From Tenacibaculum skagerrakense (GTDB lineage: Bacteria > Bacteroidota > Bacteroidia > Flavobacteriales > Flavobacteriaceae), in NCBI RefSeq assembly GCF_004345825.1, contig NZ_SLXM01000009.1:1-64000 (forward strand): 64,000 bases of DNA. Direction: 5' to 3'. A program made the translations under genes and the position numbers. Position 1 is the first letter of the stretch. Each line of letters starts with the position of its first letter. Positions 35,107 through 42,844 of the stretch are shown in pieces. The notes under the pieces were generated by a model. The model did no database searches. It was given only the letters and a program-made list of their open reading frames with translations, and was not told the origin of the DNA.

Positions 35107-35991
35107 ATGAAAAGAATAGCAAAACTTATTTATTCATCAGTCTTTACAGTAATATTAACAATTTATAGCTGTAGTGATGATGACATATCAAATGTAGTTA
35201 CATTAGAAAATTTTACAACATCAATAAATGAGAATCCAACGAATGGTGAAGTAATAGGCAATGTACAAGCTAATCAAACCGTTGGAGGTGCAATATTAAC
35301 ATATACAATTGTGTCTCAAACACCTTCTGGAGCATTAAGTATAAACTCAAACACGGGCGAATTATCAGTTAATGATGCTTCATTATTTAATTTCGAAACG
35401 AATCCATTAATTACAGCTGTTGTTTCAACAAATCAATCAACTAATGAAGCTTCAATAACAATTGAATTGAATGATGTGCATGAAGTGGGAGATTATAAGT
35501 TTGGTGGAGTTGTTTTTTGGGTAAATCAGACAGGAGATCAAGGTTATGTATGTTCTGTTGTTGATCAAACTACTGGAATCCAGTGGTATAATGGTTCAAA
35601 CGGTAATACAAGTGCTAGAGACACTAGTTTAGGTGCCGGACAATCAAATACATCTTCAATTGTTAGTTTTCAAGGTAATGGTTCTTATGCAGCACAATTA
35701 TGTAATGATTTAGAATTAAATGGTTACGATGATTGGTTTTTACCGAGTATTGGCGAATTGGAAGAGATGTACAATAACAAAGAAATTATTAATGCAACTT
35801 CTGTTCAAAATTCGGGAAATGTATTTGATGAAACAGGAGTTGGTCAATCTGGTTATTGGAGTAGTACAGAGTCTACTAATTCTCAAGCTATAATTATTAG
35901 ATTTTCTGACGGATACTATGATTTACAGGGGGCTTATAAATCACTTAATTACTTTAATGTTAGAGCTGTTAGAGCTTGGACCGATTTTTAA
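35107..35991 (+). CDS. Lipoprotein with cadherin-like domain and DUF1566 C-terminal domain
   Basis: The 294-residue lipoprotein (signal ends LTIYSC) has a cadherin-like beta domain (about 30-125, NFTTSINENPTNGEVIGNVQ, LSINSNTGELSVND) and a DUF1566/Lcl-type domain (about 130-294, GGVVFWVNQTGDQG, GYDDWFLPSIGELEEMY, GYWSSTES, VRAVRAW). The latter is common in Bacteroidetes surface proteins and related to C-type-lectin-like folds. It starts 12 bases after the T9SS protein and is probably co-transcribed with it, so both may belong to the membrane-LytTR regulon. Confidence 0.85.
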   Translation: MKRIAKLIYSSVFTVILTIYSCSDDDISNVVTLENFTTSINENPTNGEVIGNVQANQTVGGAILTYTIVSQTPSGALSINSNTGELSVNDASLFNFETNPLITAVVSTNQSTNEASITIELNDVHEVGDYKFGGVVFWVNQTGDQGYVCSVVDQTTGIQWYNGSNGNTSARDTSLGAGQSNTSSIVSFQGNGSYAAQLCNDLELNGYDDWFLPSIGELEEMYNNKEIINATSVQNSGNVFDETGVGQSGYWSSTESTNSQAIIIRFSDGYYDLQGAYKSLNYFNVRAVRAWTDF

Positions 35992-36040
35992 TTAGTAAGT
36001 CTATAAAACATATAAGAAATAACATATTATAATAGTACGT

Positions 36041-36427
36041 ATGGAAAACACAATCAATATAAAGTCCGAATACAATACTTTAGACGCATTAAACCAACAG
36101 TTAAAAAATACTTCAAGTTTAGAAGTTTCAAAAGAGTATGATGTTTGGGAACACAGAATAGATTCTAACGGACAAATGGCGCAATGTATTGTACTTAAAA
36201 AAAGTGCTATGCATGGAATGAAAATTCACTTTCAAGAAGATAATAAATTGAAAATGACTTATATTATTCCAAATAAAATGATGCATGCCTATTTTGGAAA
36301 AAGTGAAAAAAGATATCAAAATATTATTGAGATAATTACGGGGAAAATTAAAGAGTTAGTATTAGCCCCAAATCAGAAAAAAGCATTTTTAGAATTAGAA
36401 AACGTAGTAAAAAAAGCAGTTTTATAA
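36041..36427 (+). CDS. Unrecognised cytoplasmic protein
   Basis: I do not recognise this 128-residue protein. It has no signal peptide or membrane helix. It is mixed alpha/beta with a charged N-terminus (MENTINIKSEYNTLDALNQQ), a central stretch AMHGMKIHFQEDNKLKMTYI and a basic helical C-terminus. It starts 49 bases after the DUF1566 lipoprotein and is followed 10 bases later by another unknown gene. Composition and codon use match the surroundings, so it is probably a real gene. Confidence 0.6.
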   Translation: MENTINIKSEYNTLDALNQQLKNTSSLEVSKEYDVWEHRIDSNGQMAQCIVLKKSAMHGMKIHFQEDNKLKMTYIIPNKMMHAYFGKSEKRYQNIIEIITGKIKELVLAPNQKKAFLELENVVKKAVL

Positions 36428-36437
36428 TATTATTCAC

Positions 36438-37214
36438 TTGAAATATTTTAGTCTGACATTTTGGTTACCATTATTCATCCTTTTCTCTAGTAATATTGAA
36501 AAGGATGAAACTTTTGTTATAGATCATTTTCAAAATCATTATAACAAGAAACAAGTAGAAAAAAAGTATAGCATAAATGACATTTCGGGAGAATACGAAT
36601 TGATAAAAGGATATACACTGTTTCTTGGAGATGAAAGAGAAGAGATAGTAGCTTCTAATTTGATTGTAGAAAAGTTATCGGAAAATGATTATGGTTATTA
36701 CGCCGCACATAAGATTAAAGGAAGACGCCCTAATGAGCAAGATGGAATTTTAAGAAATTACAAAGGGAAGTTTCATCAACTATCGTTTTGTGAATACGAT
36801 GCTTCTAAAGTTGTTTCAAAAGAAAATTTTGTATCAGGAATTACGCTTCATAATCAGGTAATCATAAAGAAAACGAATGATAAATTAGCGATGATAACGT
36901 ATGGAGGAAATTTCAGAACCTACTTATTGTATAGAAAGTTAAATCCAGAAACAAACTTTAGCATCTATTTAGAAGATGCTTTAGATAGGTCTAAATTAGA
37001 TTACAAGAAAAGAGTATCTAACTATAAAAAAGCAAGGAATTATAATAAAGGAAAGTTGAGTATTGAATATATCCGATTAAATGATAGTTGGGCATCAAAA
37101 CATTTACATAAAGATGGTTCTAATAGCTTTGAGAAGACACACTACTACCAAAGTGCTTATCAAGATGGAAAATTTAAAAAACAAGATGCAGAATTTTTTA
37201 AATTGCTAGAGTAA
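36438..37214 (+). CDS. Unrecognised exported protein, TTG start
   Basis: The 258-residue frame opens with a TTG that gives a good signal peptide (MKYFSLTFWLPLFILFSSN). No ATG is available before the middle of the protein, so TTG is the likely start. The mature part contains ISGEYELIKGYTLFLGDERE and many aromatic residues, and ends in a Lys-rich region. No family was recognised. It lies in a run of four small genes (36041-38328) with short gaps, which reads like one operon of envelope proteins of unknown role. Confidence 0.55.
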   Translation: MKYFSLTFWLPLFILFSSNIEKDETFVIDHFQNHYNKKQVEKKYSINDISGEYELIKGYTLFLGDEREEIVASNLIVEKLSENDYGYYAAHKIKGRRPNEQDGILRNYKGKFHQLSFCEYDASKVVSKENFVSGITLHNQVIIKKTNDKLAMITYGGNFRTYLLYRKLNPETNFSIYLEDALDRSKLDYKKRVSNYKKARNYNKGKLSIEYIRLNDSWASKHLHKDGSNSFEKTHYYQSAYQDGKFKKQDAEFFKLLE

Positions 37215-37226
37215 ATTAAAAAATCG

Positions 37227-37568
37227 ATGAAAAAGATAAAGATTGTTCTAAACTATGTAGTTTGGATTCTACTTGCATTACTAAGTGGTTTAGTGTACAT
37301 GAGGCTTTTGTTAGGACCTAAATTAGAAGCTACAAACGTTTTTTCTACAATTGTAAATATTTATTATAATATTGCTTTACTACAAATTGGAGCTTTCATC
37401 GGATGTATTATAGCTATTTTATTTTTAGTAGTAGACTATTTTTACTTAAAGAAGAGAATCAAAACGAGTAGCAGGCTTATATTTTTTCGTTTTATATTAC
37501 TTTTTTGTAGTATGGTTGTAGTTGGGTTTATTCATTATTTGTTAGAAAAAATTATCGATGTTATTTAA
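37227..37568 (+). CDS. Small three-helix membrane protein, unrecognised
   Basis: A 113-residue protein with three clear hydrophobic helices (about 8-27, 42-68, 82-108) and a short Lys/Arg-rich cytoplasmic loop (YLKKRIKTSSR) that fixes the orientation by the positive-inside rule. No family was recognised. It starts 12 bases after the exported protein at 36438 and overlaps the next gene by 11 bases. Confidence 0.55.
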   Translation: MKKIKIVLNYVVWILLALLSGLVYMRLLLGPKLEATNVFSTIVNIYYNIALLQIGAFIGCIIAILFLVVDYFYLKKRIKTSSRLIFFRFILLFCSMVVVGFIHYLLEKIIDVI

Positions 37569-38328
37569 AAGAAGCAGCATTTTAGTTACAGTCTTATTCA
37601 TAACTTATTTTTCTTATGCTCAAAATATAAAGCAAGATAAATTGTCTGTTTTATCCCAAGAAGAATTAATTAAAATAGTACTAAAAGAAATAAATGTTAA
37701 GGAATCAAATACAGATTTTGTAACTGCTACAGTATCACCAAACAGTAGCAGTGAAACCATAATTGTAATTCCTGAAGTTGTTAATAAAGAAGAAGATATA
37801 TATGAGCTAAATAGTTACATAGTAATTGTAAATAATAGAACTGGAAATATTTCTCATAAATTCTTTGAATCTTCTAATGAAACAGGTTGGTTTTCAGATG
37901 CTATATACATATCCGATATTTCTATTGATGCGGAAAACTATAAGATTTCACCTACTCAAAATGCTTTTGGAATCATCATTCAATATACAGGAAGTTCACA
38001 ACCAAATCCCTACAGTAGAAAAGATATTTCTCTTTATACAAAGCACAATACTACGTTGAGAAAAGTATTGGGTTCTTATACCATATATGAAGAATCTGGA
38101 GAAGTGGATGTAAGTGCTGATGCGTGTTATTCAGATATTCATAAGATAGTTGCTAAATTGTCTACTACTAATTCTGTAACGAATGGATATCTTGATATTT
38201 TAAGTATTAGTGCTAATTCACAAATGGTTAGCTTTAAAAATAAAAACGAAGATTGTGATGTTAAAGAAAAGCCTGTTTCTTTAAAAAAAGAGTTGCTTAG
38301 GTTTAATGGAACGAAATATCAGAAGTAA
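37558..38328 (+). CDS. Unrecognised exported protein
   Basis: A 256-residue protein with a signal peptide (MLFKRSSILVTVLFITYFSYA followed by Q). The mature region contains TDFVTATVSPNSSSETIIVI and NSYIVIVNNRTGNISHKF, the beta-rich look of proteins that report on a repeated numeric or propeller-like fold, but no family could be named. It overlaps the preceding membrane protein by 11 bases and ends the group. No hairpin terminator is seen after it. Confidence 0.55.
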   Translation: MLFKRSSILVTVLFITYFSYAQNIKQDKLSVLSQEELIKIVLKEINVKESNTDFVTATVSPNSSSETIIVIPEVVNKEEDIYELNSYIVIVNNRTGNISHKFFESSNETGWFSDAIYISDISIDAENYKISPTQNAFGIIIQYTGSSQPNPYSRKDISLYTKHNTTLRKVLGSYTIYEESGEVDVSADACYSDIHKIVAKLSTTNSVTNGYLDILSISANSQMVSFKNKNEDCDVKEKPVSLKKELLRFNGTKYQK

Positions 38329-38478
38329 ATATCTATAATTATTAAAACTTATTTAGAGCTTCTCTTTACATATTTTAGAGGTTAACAAAAGCAAAAGAAT
38401 TCCGTTTTTTAATGCATATTATAGATAGGTTAAATATTTTAAATTGTAATAATCCTTTTTTTATCTAGCACAAAGGCA

Positions 38479-38486
38479 TACCTTTG
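38479..38486 (+). promoter_or_regulatory. Candidate Bacteroidetes -7 promoter box upstream of the sigma-factor gene
   Basis: TACCTTTG fits the TAnnTTTG -7 consensus of Bacteroidetes, and the same octamer occurs at 39873. The usual TTG at 19-21 bases upstream is not seen, so this is a half-supported call. It lies in the 426-base gap 38329-38754, which holds no coding frame I can support. The transcript would have a leader of about 265 nt, or end at the hairpin at 38550-38590. Confidence 0.35.
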
Positions 38487-38549
38487 ACAGGTATAATAAA
38501 TCTTAGATTAAATTACAAACGGATTTTTTTTAGTTGATCTTTCTTTTTT

Positions 38550-38598
38550 TTAAAGCGAAACCAGACAAACTTATCCTTCTTGCGCTTTAATTCTTTTT
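38550..38598 (+). terminator. Long-loop hairpin in the leader before the sigma-factor gene
   Basis: TTAAAGCG (38550-38557) and CGCTTTAA (38583-38590) form a perfect 8-bp stem around a 25-nt loop and are followed by TTCTTTTTC. It could be a terminator of a roughly 100-nt RNA starting near 38490, or an attenuator in the leader of the sigma-factor mRNA. Confidence 0.35.
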
Positions 38599-38754
38599 CT
38601 AATTATATAATAATCAATTTTTAATATCTATTTGATATTAGAAAAATTGTAGTAAAACTCTATGTTTTTGTTGTGATTTAATTTTTTATATCAAAAATAA
38701 ATTCTTCACTCAATATAGAAATAAGTGAGGTGCTGATAATTTATTCAAAAAGAC

Positions 38755-39618
38755 ATGAGACAACTTAAGATTATTAAACAAGTTACCAATAGAGAATCAA
38801 GGTCTTTGGATAAATATTTACACGATATTGGTAAAATTAGTTTAATAACCGCTAATGAAGAAGTTGAGTTAACTAGAAGAATAAGAGATGGAGATCAAAG
38901 AGCTTTAGAGATTTTAGTGAATGCTAATTTACGTTTTGTTGTATCTGTAGCTAAACAATATCAAAGTCAAGGGTTAAAGTTGATAGATTTAATAAGCGAA
39001 GGAAACATTGGTTTGGTAAAAGCAGCTCAGCGTTTTGATGAAACTAGGGGGTTTAAATTTATATCGTATGCAGTATGGTGGATTCGACAAGCTATACTTC
39101 AGGCTCTGGCAGAACAGTCTCGTATAGTAAGATTACCCTTAAATAGAATAGGGGATATCAATAAAATTAAAAAATCAATTGTAAAGTTAGAGCAAGACAA
39201 TGAAAGATATCCATCTATATATGAGATAGCAAAAACATTAGACATGTCAATAACCAAGGTAAAAGAATCGGTAATAAATTCTGGAAGACATGTATCAATG
39301 GACGCGCCATTATTAGAAGGAGAAAATTCGAATTTATACAGTGTTTATGATTCTGGTGAATTAACAGAAACAGATAAAGAAATGAACGCTCAATCTTTAC
39401 AAATAGAGATAAACAGAGTACTAAAAACACTATCTCAACGAGAATCGGATATTATTCGGTTGTTTTATGGAATAGGTAAAGAGTACTCGATGACATTAGA
39501 AGAAATAGGCGAAATATTCGATTTAACTCGAGAAAGAGTTCGCCAAATAAAGGAAAAAGCACTATTGAGATTAAAACATCAGTCAAAATCGAAGACATTA
39601 GTGGATTTTTTAGGATAG
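38755..39618 (+). CDS. RpoD-like sigma-70 factor, apparently a divergent paralogue
   Basis: The 287-residue protein begins [15 protein letters not shown], as flavobacterial primary sigma factors do. It has regions 1.2, 2 ([35 protein letters not shown]), 3 ([20 protein letters not shown]) and 4 ([20 protein letters not shown]). Compared with the usual primary factor as I remember it, regions 3 and 4 differ ([34 protein letters not shown]) while region 2 is kept, so it should recognise similar -7 boxes. Placed before bS21 and a cold-shock gene, it may be a condition-specific copy. If the genome has no other rpoD, it is the primary factor. Confidence 0.92.
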   Translation: MRQLKIIKQVTNRESRSLDKYLHDIGKISLITANEEVELTRRIRDGDQRALEILVNANLRFVVSVAKQYQSQGLKLIDLISEGNIGLVKAAQRFDETRGFKFISYAVWWIRQAILQALAEQSRIVRLPLNRIGDINKIKKSIVKLEQDNERYPSIYEIAKTLDMSITKVKESVINSGRHVSMDAPLLEGENSNLYSVYDSGELTETDKEMNAQSLQIEINRVLKTLSQRESDIIRLFYGIGKEYSMTLEEIGEIFDLTRERVRQIKEKALLRLKHQSKSKTLVDFLG

Positions 39619-39639
39619 AAATTTAATAATTTATAAAGT

Positions 39640-39834
39640 ATGTTAATAATTAAAGTAAAAGACGGAGAGAATATAGATAGAGCCTTAAAACGCTATAGAA
39701 GAAAGTTTAGAGATATTAAACTTATGAGAGAGTTAAGAGATAGGCGAGAGTTTACAAAAGAATCGGTAAGAAGAAGAGCAGAAATAAAGAAAGCACAATA
39801 CAGAGAGAGAGTTTTTTTAAGTGATGACAATTAA
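39640..39834 (+). CDS. rpsU: Ribosomal protein bS21, possibly a second copy
   Basis: The 64-residue basic protein has the bS21 pattern MLIIKVKDGENIDRALKRYR followed by a helical Arg/Lys-rich tail. bS21 sits next to the 3' end of 16S rRNA and in Flavobacteriia helps hide the anti-Shine-Dalgarno sequence. The tail here (DIKLMRELRDRREFTKES, then YRERVFLSDDN) differs from the common flavobacterial form as I recall it. The 21 bases before the start have no Shine-Dalgarno, although housekeeping rpsU genes in this group are reported to carry one for autoregulation. Both points suggest a paralogue. It follows the sigma factor by 21 bases. Confidence 0.88.
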   Translation: MLIIKVKDGENIDRALKRYRRKFRDIKLMRELRDRREFTKESVRRRAEIKKAQYRERVFLSDDN

Positions 39835-39847
39835 TTAATAAATTAAA

Positions 39848-39880
39848 TTGGTTAGAATTAAAAATAAACAGTTACCTTTG
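39848..39880 (+). promoter_or_regulatory. Candidate promoter for the cold-shock gene
   Basis: A TTG at 39848-39850 and TACCTTTG at 39873-39880 match the Bacteroidetes -33/-7 pattern. Their 22-base spacing is slightly longer than usual. It would give the cold-shock mRNA a leader of about 180 nt, the long leader typical of cold-shock genes. The remainder of the 39835-40069 gap holds no gene. Confidence 0.5.
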
Positions 39881-40069
39881 TACCGTTCAAGTAGAACAAT
39901 ATTTACAATTTTAAGGTAGTATCAAGTAACAAGTATCTGAGATTTCTCTTTCCTTTTTTTATTTCATCATTACTTTATTTTTTTAAGTGTTTAGAATATA
40001 AATAGTTTAAAGTTAAAAACTGTTTATAGTTCTTCTTAAACAATTTTTTTAATTAATAATATAGTAAAG

Positions 40070-40261
40070 ATGCAAGAAGGCACAGTAAAATTTTTCAACG
40101 ACTCAAAAGGATTTGGGTTTATTACATCATCAGAAACAGGACAAGATATTTTTGTTCATACTTCAGGTTTAATTGACAATATCAACGAAGGTGATAAAGT
40201 AAGATACGAATCTGAAAGAGGTAAAAAAGGTATGAATGCTGTTAATGTTGAAGTAATTTAA
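40070..40261 (+). CDS. Cold-shock domain protein (CspA family)
   Basis: The 63-residue protein is a single cold-shock domain with both RNA-binding motifs, KGFGFI (RNP1) and DIFVH (RNP2), and starts MQEGTVKFFNDSKGFGFI. Such proteins bind single-stranded RNA and melt structure. It has its own promoter-like sequence and long leader, and two hairpins follow. The position next to bS21 and a sigma factor hints at a shared stress or cold response. Confidence 0.95.
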   Translation: MQEGTVKFFNDSKGFGFITSSETGQDIFVHTSGLIDNINEGDKVRYESERGKKGMNAVNVEVI

Positions 40262-40283
40262 ACCAATAACAATATTTAAAATT

Positions 40284-40313
40284 TCTCCAAAGACGTTTGG
40301 AGATTCTTTTTCA
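40284..40313 (+). terminator. First hairpin after the cold-shock gene
   Basis: TCTCCAAA (40284-40291) and TTTGGAGA (40296-40303) form an 8-bp stem with a 4-nt loop followed by TTCTTTTTC. It is a plausible first terminator, backed up by a stronger one 20 bases on. Confidence 0.75.
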
Positions 40314-40322
40314 TAGCAATTT

Positions 40323-40355
40323 CCCACTCAATCTTTGAGTGGGTTTTTCTTTTTT
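40323..40355 (+). terminator. Strong terminator after the cold-shock gene
   Basis: CCCACTCA (40323-40330) and TGAGTGGG (40336-40343) form a GC-rich 8-bp stem with a 5-nt loop, then TTTTTCTTTTTT. It separates the sigma/bS21/cold-shock group from the secretion cluster. The following gap to 40505 shows no gene. Confidence 0.9.
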
Positions 40356-40505
40356 GATAATTTTTTAAAAGTTTTAATTACTTATATATGAATATAATTT
40401 GCTTATTTAAATCGTTACTTACCATTTAATAGGATTGAGTATTAGATTATGTTTTCTTTTGTTTAATTTTATATCAAAGTCTCATTTTAACTTAAACATT
40501 AAAAA

Positions 40506-40976
40506 TTGATTTACATTTTTTTACTATTACTATTAGGTGTTTTTATTCAAGATTTTCGTGAGCGAAAAGTGTATTTATGGCTTTTAATAATAGCATTTAT
40601 GCTAAGCGGATATCTGTTTTATCAACAAACAATTGTACAATTGTATTTATTGCATATATCTATGAATGCTGTAGTATTCTTAATGTTGATTTTAGTGTTG
40701 TTTTTATACTCAAAGTTTAAAATGAAGCTAAAACTATCCGATGCTCTTGGATTTGGAGATATACTATTTTTCCTTGTTTTTGTATTTGGGTTTCCGGTAG
40801 AAACATTTCTATTGCTATTTGTTTCTTCATTAGTTTTTTCGTTGATATTGTATCAAGTTCTTAAACCAAAGCTTTCAAAAAAAACAATTCCTTTAGCTGG
40901 TTTACAAGCCTTGTTTCTATTTCTAATTTTATTTATAAATTTGGCGTTCAATATAGTAAACCTATATTCTATTTAA
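40506..40976 (+). CDS. Minimal prepilin peptidase (A24 family), TTG start
   Basis: The 156-residue membrane protein has about five helices and both aspartates of A24 aspartyl peptidases, D16 in FIQDFRERKV and D85 in the LGFGD motif. It lacks the N-terminal Cys-rich/methyltransferase part of full-length PilD/GspO, so it may cleave without methylating. The TTG start is chosen because no ATG precedes the first catalytic Asp. It directly abuts the ATPase gene and would process the pseudopilins encoded downstream. All of these have Ala rather than Gly before the cleavage site. Confidence 0.8.
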   Translation: MIYIFLLLLLGVFIQDFRERKVYLWLLIIAFMLSGYLFYQQTIVQLYLLHISMNAVVFLMLILVLFLYSKFKMKLKLSDALGFGDILFFLVFVFGFPVETFLLLFVSSLVFSLILYQVLKPKLSKKTIPLAGLQALFLFLILFINLAFNIVNLYSI

Positions 40977-42386
40977 ATGAAAGAGAAAAAATTTGATATT
41001 TCTACCGATTTGGTACAATTAATTCCTTCTGAATTAGCGTACCAGTACCGTATTATTCCTTTTCAAAATACTAATGAAATCATTTCATTATTGACAGATA
41101 GTCAGGATTTTGATGGTTTATCAAATGAGTTAGAAATTATTCTAGGAAGTAAAATACAACTTCTTAAAGAAGAAGAAGGTAACATAAATAAGTATCTATT
41201 ATCTAATTATCGAAAAAGAAATAAGAGTACTAGTACGTTAACATATTCAGATGATTTTCTATTGAATATTATTCACGAAGCAAAAGAAATTGGAAGTAGT
41301 GATATTCACTTTGAAGCTTTTGAAGAACAAAATAAAGTTCGATTTAGAATTGATGGAAAACTGATAGAGAAGTACTTAATTTCTTTAAGCGAGTATCCTA
41401 AAATTATCAACCGATTAAAAATAATGTCGGGAATGGATATTTCTGAGAAAAGACTTCCACAAGATGGTAGAATTAATGTTTCTACTTCTCATGAGGACTT
41501 TGATATTAGAGTTTCGTCATTACCAACATTACATGGAGAAAAGTTGGTGTTACGTATACTTTCCAAAAATAATGTAGCCATTCAATTAGAGAAGCTTGGA
41601 TTTAATAATGATGAGATAAATACATATAAAAAGGCTATAAAAAAGCCTAATGGTATTATTTTAATTTCAGGACCAACAGGTTCAGGAAAAACAACAACTT
41701 TATACGCAACACTTAAAGAACTTAACAAAGAGGATACAAATATTTTAACCATTGAAGATCCTATCGAATATACTTTAGAAGGTGTGAATCAGGTACAGTT
41801 AAAAGAAGATATTGGTTTAGATTTTGCGAGTACGTTAAGAACATTTTTACGACAGGATCCTGATGTAATTATGGTTGGAGAGATTAGAGACGTTGCAACT
41901 GCAAATATGGCTATTAGAGCTGCATTAACAGGGCATTTAGTGTTGTCTACAATTCATACAAATTCTGCTTGGGGAACAATTTCTAGATTAATAGACATGG
42001 GTGTTCCGTCGTTTTTAATTGCTAGTACTTTAAATGTGAGTGTAGCACAGCGTTTAGTAAGAAAATTGTGTGATAATTGTAAAATAGAGGTAACTACAGA
42101 AGTTGATGATATTCCTGAAGAGTTATTTAATGAAGGAGTTATTAAAACACACTTTAAGTCTGTTGGATGTGAACATTGTTATCAAACTGGTTATAGAGGT
42201 AGAAAAGCTATTTACGAGATAATTCCTGTTACAAGAGCAATCGAAAAAGCAATAAAAAAAGAAGAATTAGAAATAGAAGAATATTTAGTTGAAAACAATA
42301 TCAAAACTTTAAAAAGTAATGCCATTCAACTAATTAAAGAAGGAGTTACTTCTGTTGATGAAGTATATTCTTTATTAATATCGTAG
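40977..42386 (+). CDS. gspE: Type II secretion/type IV pilus assembly ATPase (GspE/PilB)
   Basis: The 469-residue protein has an N-terminal docking domain (1-130) and a RecA-like ATPase. Walker A is GPTGSGKTT (232-240, K238), the Asp box is LTIEDPIEYTLEGVNQVQ, Walker B is DVIMVGEIRD, and the His box is TGHLVLSTIHTN. It also has the tetracysteine zinc motif CDNC...CEHC. The domain order and zinc motif mark it as an extension ATPase, not a retraction PilT. It powers pseudopilus or pilus assembly with GspF (44857). Confidence 0.95.
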   Translation: MKEKKFDISTDLVQLIPSELAYQYRIIPFQNTNEIISLLTDSQDFDGLSNELEIILGSKIQLLKEEEGNINKYLLSNYRKRNKSTSTLTYSDDFLLNIIHEAKEIGSSDIHFEAFEEQNKVRFRIDGKLIEKYLISLSEYPKIINRLKIMSGMDISEKRLPQDGRINVSTSHEDFDIRVSSLPTLHGEKLVLRILSKNNVAIQLEKLGFNNDEINTYKKAIKKPNGIILISGPTGSGKTTTLYATLKELNKEDTNILTIEDPIEYTLEGVNQVQLKEDIGLDFASTLRTFLRQDPDVIMVGEIRDVATANMAIRAALTGHLVLSTIHTNSAWGTISRLIDMGVPSFLIASTLNVSVAQRLVRKLCDNCKIEVTTEVDDIPEELFNEGVIKTHFKSVGCEHCYQTGYRGRKAIYEIIPVTRAIEKAIKKEELEIEEYLVENNIKTLKSNAIQLIKEGVTSVDEVYSLLIS

Positions 42387-42388
42387 TT

Positions 42389-42838
42389 ATGAATAAGCAA
42401 AGAAAAACATACATTTTATTAGCAGCAGTAATTATTATTTGGAGCATAGTTGGCTTTCAAATTTTTGGATATTTAAATTCTGGTGAAGAGGAGTTAACCG
42501 AAGTCAGCTATAAGAAATTTACACCAAAACAAGCCAAAGAAAAAGAATTATACACGGTAGCTACTCATGAAAGAGATCCTTTTTTAGGTAAATATAACCA
42601 ACCTAAAAAGAAAGTTGTTAGAACAGTTAAGAAAGAAAAGGAACCTGTTATTTTTCCAAGTATTCAGTACAAAGGTTTTATCAAAAATAAAGACAAACAG
42701 TTGTTCATTCTTACAATTAATGGAGCACAGAAAATACTACAAGTAAATCAAGTTTTTAATGATCTTAAAGTAGTTTCTGGTAATAATAGAGAGGTAACTC
42801 TTAAGTATAAAGGAGAAGTGAAGAGTTTCTCAAAATAG
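42389..42838 (+). CDS. GspC/PilP-like inner-membrane protein
   Basis: A 149-residue protein with one N-terminal membrane helix (about 7-28), a linker rich in Lys and Pro, and a small beta domain (about 85-149, FPSIQYKGFIKNKDKQLFIL) like the homology region of GspC/PilP, which links the inner-membrane platform to the secretin. The DPFLGKY motif before the beta domain also occurs in such proteins. Identity is low, so the call rests on topology, size and position between gspE and the pseudopilin genes. Confidence 0.6.
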   Translation: MNKQRKTYILLAAVIIIWSIVGFQIFGYLNSGEEELTEVSYKKFTPKQAKEKELYTVATHERDPFLGKYNQPKKKVVRTVKKEKEPVIFPSIQYKGFIKNKDKQLFILTINGAQKILQVNQVFNDLKVVSGNNREVTLKYKGEVKSFSK

Positions 42839-42844
42839 GGACTT

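Noticed and set aside
38484..38497. TTGACA and TATAAT words resembling an E. coli-type promoter
   Set aside because: They are only 2 bases apart instead of about 17, and Bacteroidota do not use this pattern. The overlapping TACCTTTG is the better candidate.
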